Notes: generated by a model from the sequence alone, not told the origin. A stretch of 64,000 nt of DNA from Bacillus thuringiensis (GCF_022095615.2 NZ_CP155562.1:1-64000); one strand, 5' to 3'; counted from the first letter of the stretch, positions 37,940 through 45,865 are shown. Numbers and translations are program-made.

Positions 37940-38223
37940 TTTTGTACATGCTTAAACAAGCGAAAATGTACATGTTTATCTTGACATTTACATATTGGGT
38001 GTCTATTTTAGCGAGGATTAGGGAAACAGTAGGGAGAATGACAAAAGGTGTTTAAAAAAATTTGATGAATTATGATAAGATTCTTTTATTTAATAAATCT
38101 TGTTTTAAAAATTAAAACCATTAAATACATTAGAAATTAAAAATGGCACTTAACCCTTACTCTAACAAGAAGTTTGATTTTTTTTCTTAGTAGTTATTTG
38201 GTAGAAACAAAGGAGGTATCTGA

Positions 38224-38310
38224 ATTTTCGGTTCATTTATTGCGGCAATTTTAGTAGGTTATCTTTTTATGTTTTTCCATTATATGCTAAAAATTAACTG
38301 TTATTTTTAA
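38224..38310 (+). CDS. Possible 28-residue membrane peptide with ATT start
   Basis: A very strong ribosome binding site, AAAGGAGGT, at 38209-38217 is followed six bases later by ATT and an open frame reading FGSFIAAILVGYLFMFFHYM, then LKINCYF and stop. It is one hydrophobic helix with a short polar tail, like small toxins or regulators of membrane complexes. The ATT start is rare, so this rests on the ribosome binding site and the hydrophobic run alone. Confidence 0.3.
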   Translation: MFGSFIAAILVGYLFMFFHYMLKINCYF

Positions 38311-38367
38311 TTGATTTGGATGTGAAGTATGAGAGGTATTTAGGAAATAATATAAGCGCATGACAAA

Positions 38368-38402
38368 TAGCCTTGTTTTGCTATAATTTTTAAACAAGGC
38401 TA
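38368..38402 (-). terminator. Terminator downstream of rep
   Basis: The 11-bp arms TAGCCTTGTTT and AAACAAGGCTA flank a 13-base loop, 25 bp after the rep stop. Confidence 0.8.
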
Positions 38403-38426
38403 TAAAAATGGCGATTTTAAGCAAGA

Positions 38427-39365
38427 TTATTCCCCTTTGATAAAATCGTAAATTATTAACTTTTGTTTTGGTTTTGATAAAGATGAAACATATTTTTCAG
38501 CTTCTTCTTTTTTACGTTTTAAATAAGATTTATAGTTTTGGCTAAATATTTCAATGAAATAAGCAGCATTACTCTTATCAGCTTTACTAGCTTCAAAACG
38601 ATCGGCAGCTTGTCTGAAGAAATACCAAGCATCTCTGTCGATATCTGGTGGCATTCTATTTGCAATTGCATATGCATCTTTTTCAGACAGATTAGTAAAT
38701 GGAGAACTCATAATATAGTGCCATGCTCTTTGTTGATCTTTACTTAAATATTCATTGAAATCTTCTTTTCTAGCAAAATAGTCTTTAGGTTCTTCACTTT
38801 GTTCATTAGCTTCTTCTTGTTTTGGATCTGTATCTACTTGTTCGTCTGTAACTTCTTCTTTTTTTTCTTTTAATAGAGTCCACTTGGATATTAGGTTTGA
38901 GATAGTTTCTGTTATCTCAATTGCTAGATGCCATTTGTGTTTAAAGTAATCTATGATTTTTTGATAATTATTATGTATTGTTAAAATGTATACAGAAGGA
39001 CCTTTCTTTCCAGCTTTACGATTTCTAATTTGGTGGCAGATACCAAGTTTTTCTAGCCAAGAAAGAGTTTCATTGATAAGGGGTTTTGAAATTCCCGCTT
39101 TTTGGGCTATCACATCCTGTTTCACACAAGAAAAACCTTCGTGAACAAGATAAGATAAAATTGTTTCAAGTCCTTTGTACTTACGAGGAGTTTGTAAAGA
39201 AATGTCTTCAGTAGTAAAGCCCTGGTCTTCTAAAAGAATGATATCAATCTCCTTTAGAATTTTTTTTACGGCTTTATTAATATTTCCTGGTTTAGTAGAT
39301 ATACGATCCAGTTGAGGACTTAGTTCTCGTTTTGCTTTGCTTAATATAAAATTTTTTAATAACAC
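38427..39365 (-). CDS. Putative plasmid replication initiator (winged helix)
   Basis: This 312-residue protein has a clear winged-helix domain at about 65-135 (VKQDVIAQKAGISKPLINETLSWLEKLGICHQI, then GPSVYILT). A charged linker with many Glu (about 175-200) leads to an alpha-helical C-terminal part (YLSKDQQRAWHYIMSSPFTNL...PDIDRDAWYFFRQAADRFEAS). This two-domain form fits plasmid initiators of large B. thuringiensis plasmids (the ori43/ori44/ori60 types), but I cannot say which family. The start is a GTG at 39365, six bases after GGGAGG. It lies near the partition genes, with an A+T-rich region and long hairpin upstream that could be the origin. A transcription regulator is the main alternative. 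Confidence 0.6.
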   Translation of the reverse strand: MLLKNFILSKAKRELSPQLDRISTKPGNINKAVKKILKEIDIILLEDQGFTTEDISLQTPRKYKGLETILSYLVHEGFSCVKQDVIAQKAGISKPLINETLSWLEKLGICHQIRNRKAGKKGPSVYILTIHNNYQKIIDYFKHKWHLAIEITETISNLISKWTLLKEKKEEVTDEQVDTDPKQEEANEQSEEPKDYFARKEDFNEYLSKDQQRAWHYIMSSPFTNLSEKDAYAIANRMPPDIDRDAWYFFRQAADRFEASKADKSNAAYFIEIFSQNYKSYLKRKKEEAEKYVSSLSKPKQKLIIYDFIKGE

Positions 39366-39913
39366 GAAAAAACCTCCCTAATATTTCCAGCCCGATATCG
39401 GAAAATTAGCGAGTTTTTTATTCACAAAACTTCATTAGTTATGATATAATTTAACCATAATATTAATTTTGTAAAAAAACTCTGCTAACGTGGGTTTTCA
39501 ATTGATCTAGTCGCCAAACTTCGAATCAATTGAAAACGGTGGGTGGAGTTTTATTTTTTGTCTTTTTTAAATGAATTGAACTTAATTTCCTGTTTATATG
39601 AAATAACTATATCATAAATCTCTTTTTTAATTATATATATTATGTTATATATTCTATCTTTTTTTTTATGAAATATCAACCTAGTGACTAGGCTTGATTC
39701 TTCTGTTTGATTAATCTGGATTGAATTACCTTTTCTATATATCTTATTAAGGGAAATAAGGGGATTTCTACCTTTTGATTTAATAGAGTACAAATTATAT
39801 AATGCTAAGATCTGATGAGCAGATTAATTATAATCTAGTATTTTTGTAAGAAAGAATACTTTTTATAGTTGGTGAGCTTTTTTTATTTAAATACATTTGG
39901 GGGGATAATAAAA
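39366..39913. other. rep upstream region, candidate origin
   Basis: It holds the palindrome CCGATATCGG (39393-39402), AT-rich DNA and a long hairpin at 39474-39552. A further AT-rich stretch ends in the ribosome binding site of the hydrolase gene. A TTG-started minus frame at 39551-39793 has no ribosome binding site and is not accepted. Confidence 0.45.
39474..39552. repeat. Long hairpin upstream of rep
   Basis: Perfect 13-bp arms GTTTTCAATTGAT (39494-39506) and ATCAATTGAAAAC (39525-39537) are framed by an outer pair AAAACTC/GAGTTTT. A T-rich run follows on the plus strand, so it could be a terminator, an antisense control RNA or an origin structure. Confidence 0.6.
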
Positions 39914-40891
39914 TTGTTGTTTTCAAAGTTAATAGATTTATGCGCGCTTTATGATTTGCATAAAAAAAGAAGCAAAGAATACCAATTTTCGGGGGTTCCG
40001 GAAATGGATTTTGAAGATATTAATGAGTTTTATAAAGTAGATCGAACAATTAATATGCATTTTAATAGTGAAGTGTCGAATTTACAAAAAAATAAAATCG
40101 TTAAATTCGAATATGAAAGTCTAATGAAAAGTGGGGACTTGTTTAATGATTTGGTAAGCGGTGAAGCTTATCTGAATAGTAATGAGGATGCACCTAATGT
40201 TATTTTTGTTCATGGCTGGCGTATGGAAAATAATGAACGTGTGAGAAAAATCTTTCATGAAAAAATGATAGATTTAGATTGGAATTTATATTATTTTACT
40301 CTACCTTATCATTTCGCTAGAGAACCGGAAGAATCATTATTTAGTGGTGAGTATATGGTAAGTGCGGACATACAACGTACTGTGAAATCAACGCAACAAG
40401 CGGTTGTTGATCTAAGAGGATTGATTCATTGGATCAAGGAGAATAAAAAAGGTCCTGTAATATTAATAGGTGTGAGCTTGGGTGGATTTATTACTAATTT
40501 AACAGCATTGGTTGAACCAGAAATTGATGTGTTAACCTCTGTTTTTTATGCAAATCGTCTTTCATATTCAATTTGGAACACAAATCCAGGGAAATATATT
40601 AAGAAGGATTTGTCTGTTCACGGTGTTACATATGAGGAACTCGTGGAGAGTTGGAAAATTACTGAACCAAGTCAAGCTACTCCAATAATGAATCAAAAGA
40701 ATATTCTATTGATTTCAGCAAAGTATGACCAATACGTTCATATGGAGGATACAAGTTATCTTTGGGAAGCATGGAATAAACCCACGCGTTATCTTTATAA
40801 CTGTGGTCATGCTGGAATTGTACTTAAAAGAAAACAAATTGTATTGGATACCATAGAATTTATTCGAAAACGAATATTCGAAAGCGAATAA
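39914..40891 (+). CDS. Alpha/beta hydrolase of unknown substrate
   Basis: This 325-residue soluble hydrolase has a complete catalytic triad. The nucleophile Ser is in the elbow LIGVSLGGFIT, the Asp in LISAKYDQYVHMED and the His in YNCGHAGIVLK. The strand before the oxyanion region reads NVIFVHGWRMENNERV. The TTG at 39914 is chosen because GGGGG lies ten bases upstream; the frame extends further but without such a site. A weak N-terminal hydrophobic run could let it associate with the membrane. It is the first gene of a tight operon with a histidine kinase (15-bp gap) and response regulator. It may make, cleave or sense a lipid-like or ester signal for that kinase; this is inference. Confidence 0.8.
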   Translation: MLFSKLIDLCALYDLHKKRSKEYQFSGVPEMDFEDINEFYKVDRTINMHFNSEVSNLQKNKIVKFEYESLMKSGDLFNDLVSGEAYLNSNEDAPNVIFVHGWRMENNERVRKIFHEKMIDLDWNLYYFTLPYHFAREPEESLFSGEYMVSADIQRTVKSTQQAVVDLRGLIHWIKENKKGPVILIGVSLGGFITNLTALVEPEIDVLTSVFYANRLSYSIWNTNPGKYIKKDLSVHGVTYEELVESWKITEPSQATPIMNQKNILLISAKYDQYVHMEDTSYLWEAWNKPTRYLYNCGHAGIVLKRKQIVLDTIEFIRKRIFESE

Positions 40892-40906
40892 TGTTAGGGT
40901 GTATAT

Positions 40907-42265
40907 ATGATAGTGCTGGTATTTTTACTGTGGATGATGGCAGCCATATTATTTCTAACTAATCCTAAAAATGAAGAAACACGGTGGGCGAGCGCAATTG
41001 CCTTGTTTGGTGGGTTTGGCGGTCTTGGGGTTATGCTCGGAATAGGGCCAGATCGTCCGGAATTAATTTTATGGATAGATGCAATCGCAACATCATGGGG
41101 GCATTATTTAACGCCATATGCTATTTGGATGTTTGGAGTTGTATTTTCTGGAGTATTTAGGACTAATTCACACCTTAAAAGAATAATAAGAAATATATTA
41201 TTTTTAATTCCAGTCTTCTATATGTATAGTATTGATCAAATATATCCTGAGTTTAAAACTCATTATGTCATTTTGGCTTATTGGACAGTTCCTTATGTTA
41301 TGGGAACAAATATATTAATGATTAATTCTACTTTTAGGGAGACTAGACCAGCTATAAAGAAAAACAAAATATTTACATGTATAGTTATCCTTCCAGTAAA
41401 TACTTTTGCCTTGGTTACAAATATCATTTTGGAAGCTTTAGGTATAAAAGATGTATGGTTTTATAATCCATTGGTTATTGCCGTTCAGTTTGTTATATTT
41501 GGGTATCTTATTATAAAATACGGTTTTTTAGATGTTAAAATTCGTTTCGAAAGGCAGCACAGAGATACTACTATGAAGGCTGTTGCATCTGGAACAGCTT
41601 TGTTAAATCATACGATTAAAAATGAAATAGCAAAAATCGACTTTTTAGTCAGTCAGTTGAAAGAACATAATTTAACTGAAAAAGCTAATGAGAGTATAGA
41701 GTTAGCACTTAATTCTACTCAACATGTTTTAGAACTTTCCGCGCGTATTCAAAGTAAATTAGACGTTATGAATTTAAAGGAATCACACTTTTGGTTATCA
41801 GATAATATTGAATCTACATTAGCTTTGCTTCAACCGTATTTAAATTCAAATGTCCAGGTTATTAAACAGTATGAAGTAGATGTAAAAGTGCAGGGTGATC
41901 CTATACATATACAAGAAACCTTATTAAATATCATTAAGAACGCTTTAGAGGCAATGAGTAATGACGGGAGATTGTTAGTTAAGCTTTATAAAACTAGACG
42001 GAAAGTATATATAGATATTACTGATAGTGGGAAAGGGATTCCAAAAGATAAACTAGATCAGGTACTAAATCCTTTCTTTAGTACCAAAGGCACGAAAGGG
42101 AACTATGGATTAGGTCTGACATACTCCTATAATGTAATGCAGAAGCATGGTGGCGACATTTCTATTAAGAGTAAAGTTAATCAAGGGACTACATTTACTT
42201 TGTCACTTCCAGCCAGGAGAGTTCTTGACATTAATGAACAATTTAATATAGATGGGAGATTGTAA
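40907..42265 (+). CDS. Membrane sensor histidine kinase
   Basis: This 452-residue two-component sensor has its N-terminal half (1-205) forming six or seven membrane helices starting MIVLVFLLWMMAAILFL, an integral sensor with little outside the membrane. The H-box is LLNHTIKNEIAKIDFL, with His at about 235. The catalytic ATPase part has ETLLNIIKNALEAM (N box), DITDSGKGIPKDKL (G1), NPFFSTKG (F) and GLGLTYSYNVMQKHGG (G2). All are intact. The layout recalls lipid or peptide signal receptors such as ComP or AgrC in general shape only. The gene is 15 bp after the hydrolase and 3 bp before the response regulator. Confidence 0.9.
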   Translation: MIVLVFLLWMMAAILFLTNPKNEETRWASAIALFGGFGGLGVMLGIGPDRPELILWIDAIATSWGHYLTPYAIWMFGVVFSGVFRTNSHLKRIIRNILFLIPVFYMYSIDQIYPEFKTHYVILAYWTVPYVMGTNILMINSTFRETRPAIKKNKIFTCIVILPVNTFALVTNIILEALGIKDVWFYNPLVIAVQFVIFGYLIIKYGFLDVKIRFERQHRDTTMKAVASGTALLNHTIKNEIAKIDFLVSQLKEHNLTEKANESIELALNSTQHVLELSARIQSKLDVMNLKESHFWLSDNIESTLALLQPYLNSNVQVIKQYEVDVKVQGDPIHIQETLLNIIKNALEAMSNDGRLLVKLYKTRRKVYIDITDSGKGIPKDKLDQVLNPFFSTKGTKGNYGLGLTYSYNVMQKHGGDISIKSKVNQGTTFTLSLPARRVLDINEQFNIDGRL

Positions 42266-42268
42266 GGG

Positions 42269-42856
42269 ATGACTATAATTAGATTGGCCGTTGTTGAAGA
42301 TGATCCAGTATGGATGAAGTGTTTGTGTGAGTATATAGAGAAGGAAAATGATTTAACAGTTATTGAAAAAGCTACGACAAAAGAAGAGGCTTTTTCAATA
42401 AATATCGAAAATATAGATGTGATACTACTGGATTTAACATTATCTGATTCAAGTGATAATGAAAATTTAAATGGATTAGAGGTTGCAAATCATTGGAATG
42501 ATAGAGGTTTTAAAAATATTATCATGTTGACTTCTTGGGAAGAACAAGAAATCATTTTGGAAGCATTCGATAATGGCGCTATAAATTATGTGACTAAAAC
42601 CTCATATAGAGACATTCCAGGTACAATTCGAGATGCATATCAAGGTAAGGTAAGTATTCATTCGGATGTTTCTTTTACACTTGTAAATGCTTTGAAGACA
42701 GAAAGGAGAATTAGTGTTTTAACACCTTCGGAGAGGGAGGTATACAAGTTAAAAGAAAAAGGGTTAAATAAGAATCAAATCGCTGATATGTTGTTTAAAT
42801 CAGTGGAAACTATAAAAAAACAATTTAAAATGATTAATAGTAAAATTAAAAAGTGA
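42269..42856 (+). CDS. NarL/LuxR-type response regulator
   Basis: This 195-residue regulator has a receiver domain with acidic pocket VVEDDPVW, phospho-acceptor Asp in VILLDLTL (residue 55), Thr in IIMLTSW and Lys in NYVTKTSY. The C-terminal LuxR-type helix-turn-helix (about 150-195) is LTPSEREVYKLKEKGLNKNQIADMLFKSVETIKKQ. The gene follows the kinase by 3 bp, so it is its cognate partner. Possible targets are rep, the neighbouring XRE genes or the pilus region; none is shown by sequence. A strong terminator closes the operon. Confidence 0.92.
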   Translation: MTIIRLAVVEDDPVWMKCLCEYIEKENDLTVIEKATTKEEAFSINIENIDVILLDLTLSDSSDNENLNGLEVANHWNDRGFKNIIMLTSWEEQEIILEAFDNGAINYVTKTSYRDIPGTIRDAYQGKVSIHSDVSFTLVNALKTERRISVLTPSEREVYKLKEKGLNKNQIADMLFKSVETIKKQFKMINSKIKK

Positions 42857-42903
42857 TAGTTTAAAAATCGTAAAAATATTATATTTTAACATTTAAATAA
42901 CAT

Positions 42904-42937
42904 TTCGGGAAGGGGTATTTTTTTAACCCTTCCCGAA
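42904..42937 (+). terminator. Terminator of the hydrolase-kinase-regulator operon
   Basis: The 11-bp GC-rich arms TTCGGGAAGGG and CCCTTCCCGAA lie around a T-rich loop and are followed by TTTATTTTAGG. Confidence 0.88.
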
Positions 42938-42975
42938 TTTATTTTAGGCTCGTATCATATATACAGTAATTTAAT

Positions 42976-42991
42976 TATTCGATATCGAATA
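42976..42991. promoter_or_regulatory. 16-bp perfect palindrome, operator of small XRE gene
   Basis: TATTCGATATCGAATA lies 17 bp before the ATG at 43008, overlapping the expected promoter. It shares the core CGATATCG with the palindrome upstream of rep at 39393-39402. It probably binds the adjacent helix-turn-helix protein. Confidence 0.6.
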
Positions 42992-43007
42992 TTAAGGGGC
43001 TGTATAT

Positions 43008-43199
43008 ATGATGACTATGATAAGAGAAGCAAGGTTGCAGAAAGGATGGACTCAATTAGATTTAGCAAAAAAATCCGGTGTTCCACAACCGACAATTTCT
43101 CAAATTGAAAGTGGGGAAAGAAAATACCCTACTTATCAAAATATCAAAAAAATAGCTGAAGCTCTTGGGATAAAGACCGAAGAGCTTATGAAAGAATAG
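43008..43199 (+). CDS. Small XRE-family regulator
   Basis: This 63-residue protein consists of little more than one Cro/C1-type helix-turn-helix (MIREARLQKGWTQLDLAKKSG, then VPQPTISQIESGERKYPT, then IKKIAEALGIKTEELMKE). The ATG lies eight bases after AAGGGG. A palindrome directly upstream suggests autoregulation. A hairpin (43211-43255) follows. It sits between the two-component operon and other XRE genes, so it may help switch replication or transfer functions. Confidence 0.85.
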   Translation: MMTMIREARLQKGWTQLDLAKKSGVPQPTISQIESGERKYPTYQNIKKIAEALGIKTEELMKE

Positions 43200-43210
43200 C
43201 TATTTGTATG

Positions 43211-43255
43211 ACGGTTGAACGAAATTCAATTGTACAAATAATATCGTTCAACCGT
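43211..43255 (+). terminator. Terminator after the small XRE gene
   Basis: The 11-bp arms ACGGTTGAACG and CGTTCAACCGT are separated by 23 bases and followed by TATATTTTTATTT. Confidence 0.75.
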
Positions 43256-43363
43256 TATATTTTTATTTATCGTATTTTGTGTTTAATGTCACCAAAATTT
43301 CTATGTCGAATTTAAATGAATTCCGTAATCTGATTAAATGTAATATTCAGTGGAGGGAGATTT

Positions 43364-43516
43364 ATGCATATGCAATATAAAGAAATTGATCAACAGTTCA
43401 TTGAACAACAAATGGAAAAAGATTTATTTGAAGATGTACTAAATAATCAAGAAAATCCAGTGGAATTTTTTTATAAGATTCTAGATGTACTTCGAAAAAT
43501 TGAAAATAAAGAGTAG
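43364..43516 (+). CDS. 50-residue acidic helical protein
   Basis: The ATG at 43364 follows GGAGGGA at good spacing. The sequence has the pattern of a helical hairpin: QYKEIDQQFIEQQMEKDLFE, then DVLNNQENPVEFFYKILDVL, then RKIENKE. It is acidic and lacks a membrane segment. Small helical proteins beside XRE genes can be antagonists (as SinI is to SinR), but I see no sequence match. A hairpin (43513-43540) overlaps the stop codon and separates it from the convergent regulator. Confidence 0.6.
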   Translation: MHMQYKEIDQQFIEQQMEKDLFEDVLNNQENPVEFFYKILDVLRKIENKE

Positions 43517-43540
43517 AGTATCCTGTAACAGATACCCTAC
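43513..43540. terminator. Bidirectional hairpin between convergent small genes
   Basis: The arms GTAGAGTATC and GATACCCTAC flank an 8-base loop, between the 50-residue gene and the convergent XRE gene. Confidence 0.5.
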
Positions 43541-43544
43541 CCAC

Positions 43545-43937
43545 TTATTTTTCATTATCTGGTTTTAATTCTTCAACGTCAGCTTGTGCTGTGAAATTTA
43601 AGTAATTCACATATTTGATTAATTCTTGCTTAACCATAGGCTTTTTGCTATCTGGGATATTTTTGTACCTTTCGTAGATTTCATTAGCTAATTGAGAAAC
43701 TACTTCTTTTCTTTGTGCTTCATCGTCAAAAACTTGGTAGTTTAACATATAATCGGTGCTAACTTGGAAAAAACCGGATACTTTTTTTAGCATATCAAAA
43801 TTTGGTTCTTTATTACCAAGTTCCCAACTTGATATTGCGCTTCCTGTTACGCCAAGTTCTTTACCTAATGCGTTTAAGCTTAACCCCTGTAAATTCCTTA
43901 AATTCCTTAAATTTCTACCAAAAATGTTATCTTCCAA
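43545..43937 (-). CDS. XRE-family repressor-like regulator
   Basis: This 130-residue protein has an N-terminal Cro/C1 helix-turn-helix (about 8-65: LRNLQGLSLNALGKELGVTG, then SAISSWELGNKEPNFDML) and a C-terminal region with a possible dimerisation helix (QLANEIYERYKNIPDSKKPMVKQELIKYVNYL). I choose the TTG at 43937 because GAAAGG lies 7-8 bases upstream. It is divergent from the XRE gene at 44075, with an inverted repeat AAACGTCA/TGACGTTT between them. This is the usual layout of a phage-like or plasmid-control double-repressor switch. Confidence 0.85.
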   Translation of the reverse strand: MEDNIFGRNLRNLRNLQGLSLNALGKELGVTGSAISSWELGNKEPNFDMLKKVSGFFQVSTDYMLNYQVFDDEAQRKEVVSQLANEIYERYKNIPDSKKPMVKQELIKYVNYLNFTAQADVEELKPDNEK

Positions 43938-44009
43938 TCCAATCAACCTTTCGTATGTTATTGCGATTAGTAGATGTCACCTAACCTTCTTTATTCTGTA
44001 GGAGTAAAA

Positions 44010-44034
44010 AAACGTCATCAAACAGTTGACGTTT
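44010..44034. promoter_or_regulatory. Operator-like inverted repeat between divergent XRE genes
   Basis: AAACGTCA and its complement TGACGTTT are separated by nine bases, in the 137-bp gap between two divergent helix-turn-helix genes. Confidence 0.55.
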
Positions 44035-44074
44035 GATTGATAATCAAATAGAATATAGACAGGGAGGTGAGTAT

Positions 44075-44314
44075 TTGGCTTTGTCAAATAAAACTAAATC
44101 GACAGTTTTGCGAAAAGTTAGGGAAGAAAAGGACCTAACTGTAAGAGAACTTTCATTAGGTACTAATATTCCAGAAAATACTCTTTATAGCATTGAAACA
44201 GGCAGAAGTGGTGTTAATGCAAAAAGAGCTAGGACAATAAGTACATATTTAAAAGAACCCCTTGAAAGACTGTTCGAATCTAGTTTGTATCATGCCAAAC
44301 TTGAGGATAAATAA
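44075..44314 (+). CDS. XRE-family regulator, divergent partner
   Basis: This 79-residue protein is made mostly of one helix-turn-helix (VLRKVREEKDLTVRELSLGT, then NIPENTLYSIETGRSGVNAK), ending in a charged tail. The TTG at 44075 lies behind a strong GGGAGGTG site. Its pairing with the divergent repressor resembles a Cro/CI-type switch, as in phages and conjugative elements. Which genes it controls is unknown. Confidence 0.82.
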   Translation: MALSNKTKSTVLRKVREEKDLTVRELSLGTNIPENTLYSIETGRSGVNAKRARTISTYLKEPLERLFESSLYHAKLEDK

Positions 44315-44478
44315 CCTCATTAACTAATCGCTTTCAAACATTTACTTTTTATCATTATGTATACCCTTGTCTATTGTAAATGATAAGACGGGTTTATAAG
44401 CAGTGATAAGATAAAAAAATATTATTTTATTATTATTTTTCTTTTATTGATAGAAAATACCTTCAAAGGGGGGAGTTT

Positions 44479-44733
44479 ATGGAAAAAGAAAGTAGGCTTA
44501 CATTTTATGATGTATCTTGTAAAGCTCACTCTGTAAAAACTTTTGATGGGAAAACATATCAGTTAAGAGGTGCTGTCGCTATCGAAAATAAAACAGGGGA
44601 AATCGTAAAAATAGCCCAAGTGTATTATAAGGTACGATCAGTAGTGGATAAAAATAATAACCTTATTGCTAAAAGGAAAAATCCAGAAGATGAGCTTGTA
44701 GTGATAAGAAAACCCAAAAAGATTGCAGAGTAA
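44479..44733 (+). CDS. Hypothetical 84-residue basic protein
   Basis: The ATG lies behind AAAGGGGGGAG. The protein is soluble, rich in beta-type sequence (LTFYDVSCKAHSVKTFDGKT, VYYKVRSVVDKNNNLI) and has a basic C-terminus. No family is recognised. It ends nine bases before the large structured-RNA candidate and is read in the same direction, so the RNA could be processed from, or terminate, its transcript. Confidence 0.65.
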   Translation: MEKESRLTFYDVSCKAHSVKTFDGKTYQLRGAVAIENKTGEIVKIAQVYYKVRSVVDKNNNLIAKRKNPEDELVVIRKPKKIAE

Positions 44734-44741
44734 GTTGAAGT

Positions 44742-45220
44742 TTAGCGATTTTGAAGTGTGCTGTGAGAGTATTTTAAGATTCCGTTTGAATGAAATATCT
44801 TTTGGTGGGGATTCCACTTGGAATTTTGTAAACAGCACAAATTGATCCTTTGATAAATGAATATTGCGTGCCGCCCTTGATATGGTCACTAGAGGGTTAG
44901 GTCGACGAGTAGAGTTTGGTGAGTGGAACTTAAAACTCATCTGTGGCCGTAATTTAACAGTGTATCGATGATCTGATTGATATAATCGTGAGAAATATCC
45001 CAAGTAGACGTTTCGATGAAGCGATCAATATCAAAAGGTAGATATACGAGGTTCTTCGTACATGCCGAAAACGTTGTGCTGTGTGAGGCTGTTATAAGTT
45101 AGACTGGGAATAACTTATAACAGCCTCATACGAGGTCGTCAATCTAGCCATAATTGACAAAATTTTATTCTTTTACTTTATACAAATTGATTATTCTCAA
45201 GTAGACTTCAAAATCGCTAA
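44742..45220 (+). ncRNA. Large structured RNA candidate (479 nt)
   Basis: A 16-bp perfect long-range stem joins TTAGCGATTTTGAAGT (44742-44757) with ACTTCAAAATCGCTAA (45205-45220). Inside are GTGCTGT/ACAGCAC (44759-44838) and several short hairpins. A long one of 17 perfect pairs (45085-45101 with 45111-45127) extends to about 21 with G-U pairs. There is no open frame of note on either strand. A 133-nt relative at 57661-57793 shares the terminal stem with compensated base changes and the motifs GAAGTGT and AGTAGACTTC. Size and ornate folding recall giant bacterial RNAs such as GOLLD or ROOL, but I cannot match it to either. Confidence 0.55.
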
Positions 45221-45262
45221 TTATAAGAAATTAGATTTTATAGGTGGTGATGTTAAAAATTC

Positions 45263-45811
45263 GTGAACACCTTGATATTATATACAGTTTACATGAGTTT
45301 AAATGTTTTTATGGATTTAAAGTATCTGATTACTAAAAACTATTGGCACTTAATATTTTTTAGTCTTTCAATAGTTCTTTGTGTAATTCAGAATAAGAAT
45401 GTGTTAGCTCTACTCGTAATCGCAATTGTTGCATTAATAATTGGTGTGTTAATTAGAGAAAAAATGCCATTGGCTAAGTTTTCGCCTGGAGATACAAAAA
45501 TGATAGTGATTTCATCTATGTATTTATATATCTTAGGGTCTTTGAAGATACATTGGCTATTGATACCGATTTTATTACATGTAACAGTATTCATTTTATC
45601 AGCAGTAATATATGGGTTAATTGTGATTTTATTGTTTGTAAAAAAATATATATTTACCAGAACAATAAGCGGCTACCATTCCTTTAAATTTCTGAAGATT
45701 AGCATTGAACTAACAACAGAAGGTTTGAAAATAATCAGTATGAGTTACCGTTTTCCGGCAGCAATTTCTATAATTGCTGGTTTTATGTCGCTAGTATTGT
45801 TACAGTGGTAA
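45263..45811 (+). CDS. Prepilin peptidase-like membrane protease (TadV/CpaA type)
   Basis: This 182-residue integral membrane protein has five or six helices. The two catalytic Asp of type IV prepilin peptidases are visible: one in NVFMDLKYLITKNYW (the D...IxN motif, residue about 17) and one in FSPGDTKMIVISS (the GxGD-like motif, about residue 73), here PGD. It would trim the leader of the pilin encoded at 56940 and possibly the pseudopilins. The start is a GTG; an AGGTGG site lies about 13 bases upstream, a little far. It is the first gene after the large RNA and opens the pilus locus. Confidence 0.75.
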   Translation: MNTLILYTVYMSLNVFMDLKYLITKNYWHLIFFSLSIVLCVIQNKNVLALLVIAIVALIIGVLIREKMPLAKFSPGDTKMIVISSMYLYILGSLKIHWLLIPILLHVTVFILSAVIYGLIVILLFVKKYIFTRTISGYHSFKFLKISIELTTEGLKIISMSYRFPAAISIIAGFMSLVLLQW

Positions 45812-45865
45812 TATATTTTGTATTATAGGTATATTAAGATGAAGTATTAAACTGGAGGATTAATC

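Larger units (their letters stand above)
35811..37992 (+). mobile_element. IS232 copy 3, complete with target duplication
   Basis: This 2182-bp element has the same ends as copy 2. Directly repeated TATTGGG lies on both sides (35804-35810 and 37993-37999). This copy sits where it landed and serves as the unrearranged reference for copies 1 and 2. Confidence 0.97.
37993..38426. other. Gene-poor stretch between IS232 copy 3 and rep
   Basis: It holds the second IS232 target copy, AT-rich DNA, a possible 28-codon membrane peptide (38224-38310) and the rep terminator (38368-38402). Nothing else is supported. Confidence 0.45.

Noticed and set aside
39551..39793. 80-residue minus-strand ORF near the rep hairpin
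   Set aside because: TTG start without a ribosome binding site, in very AT-rich DNA; it looks accidental.
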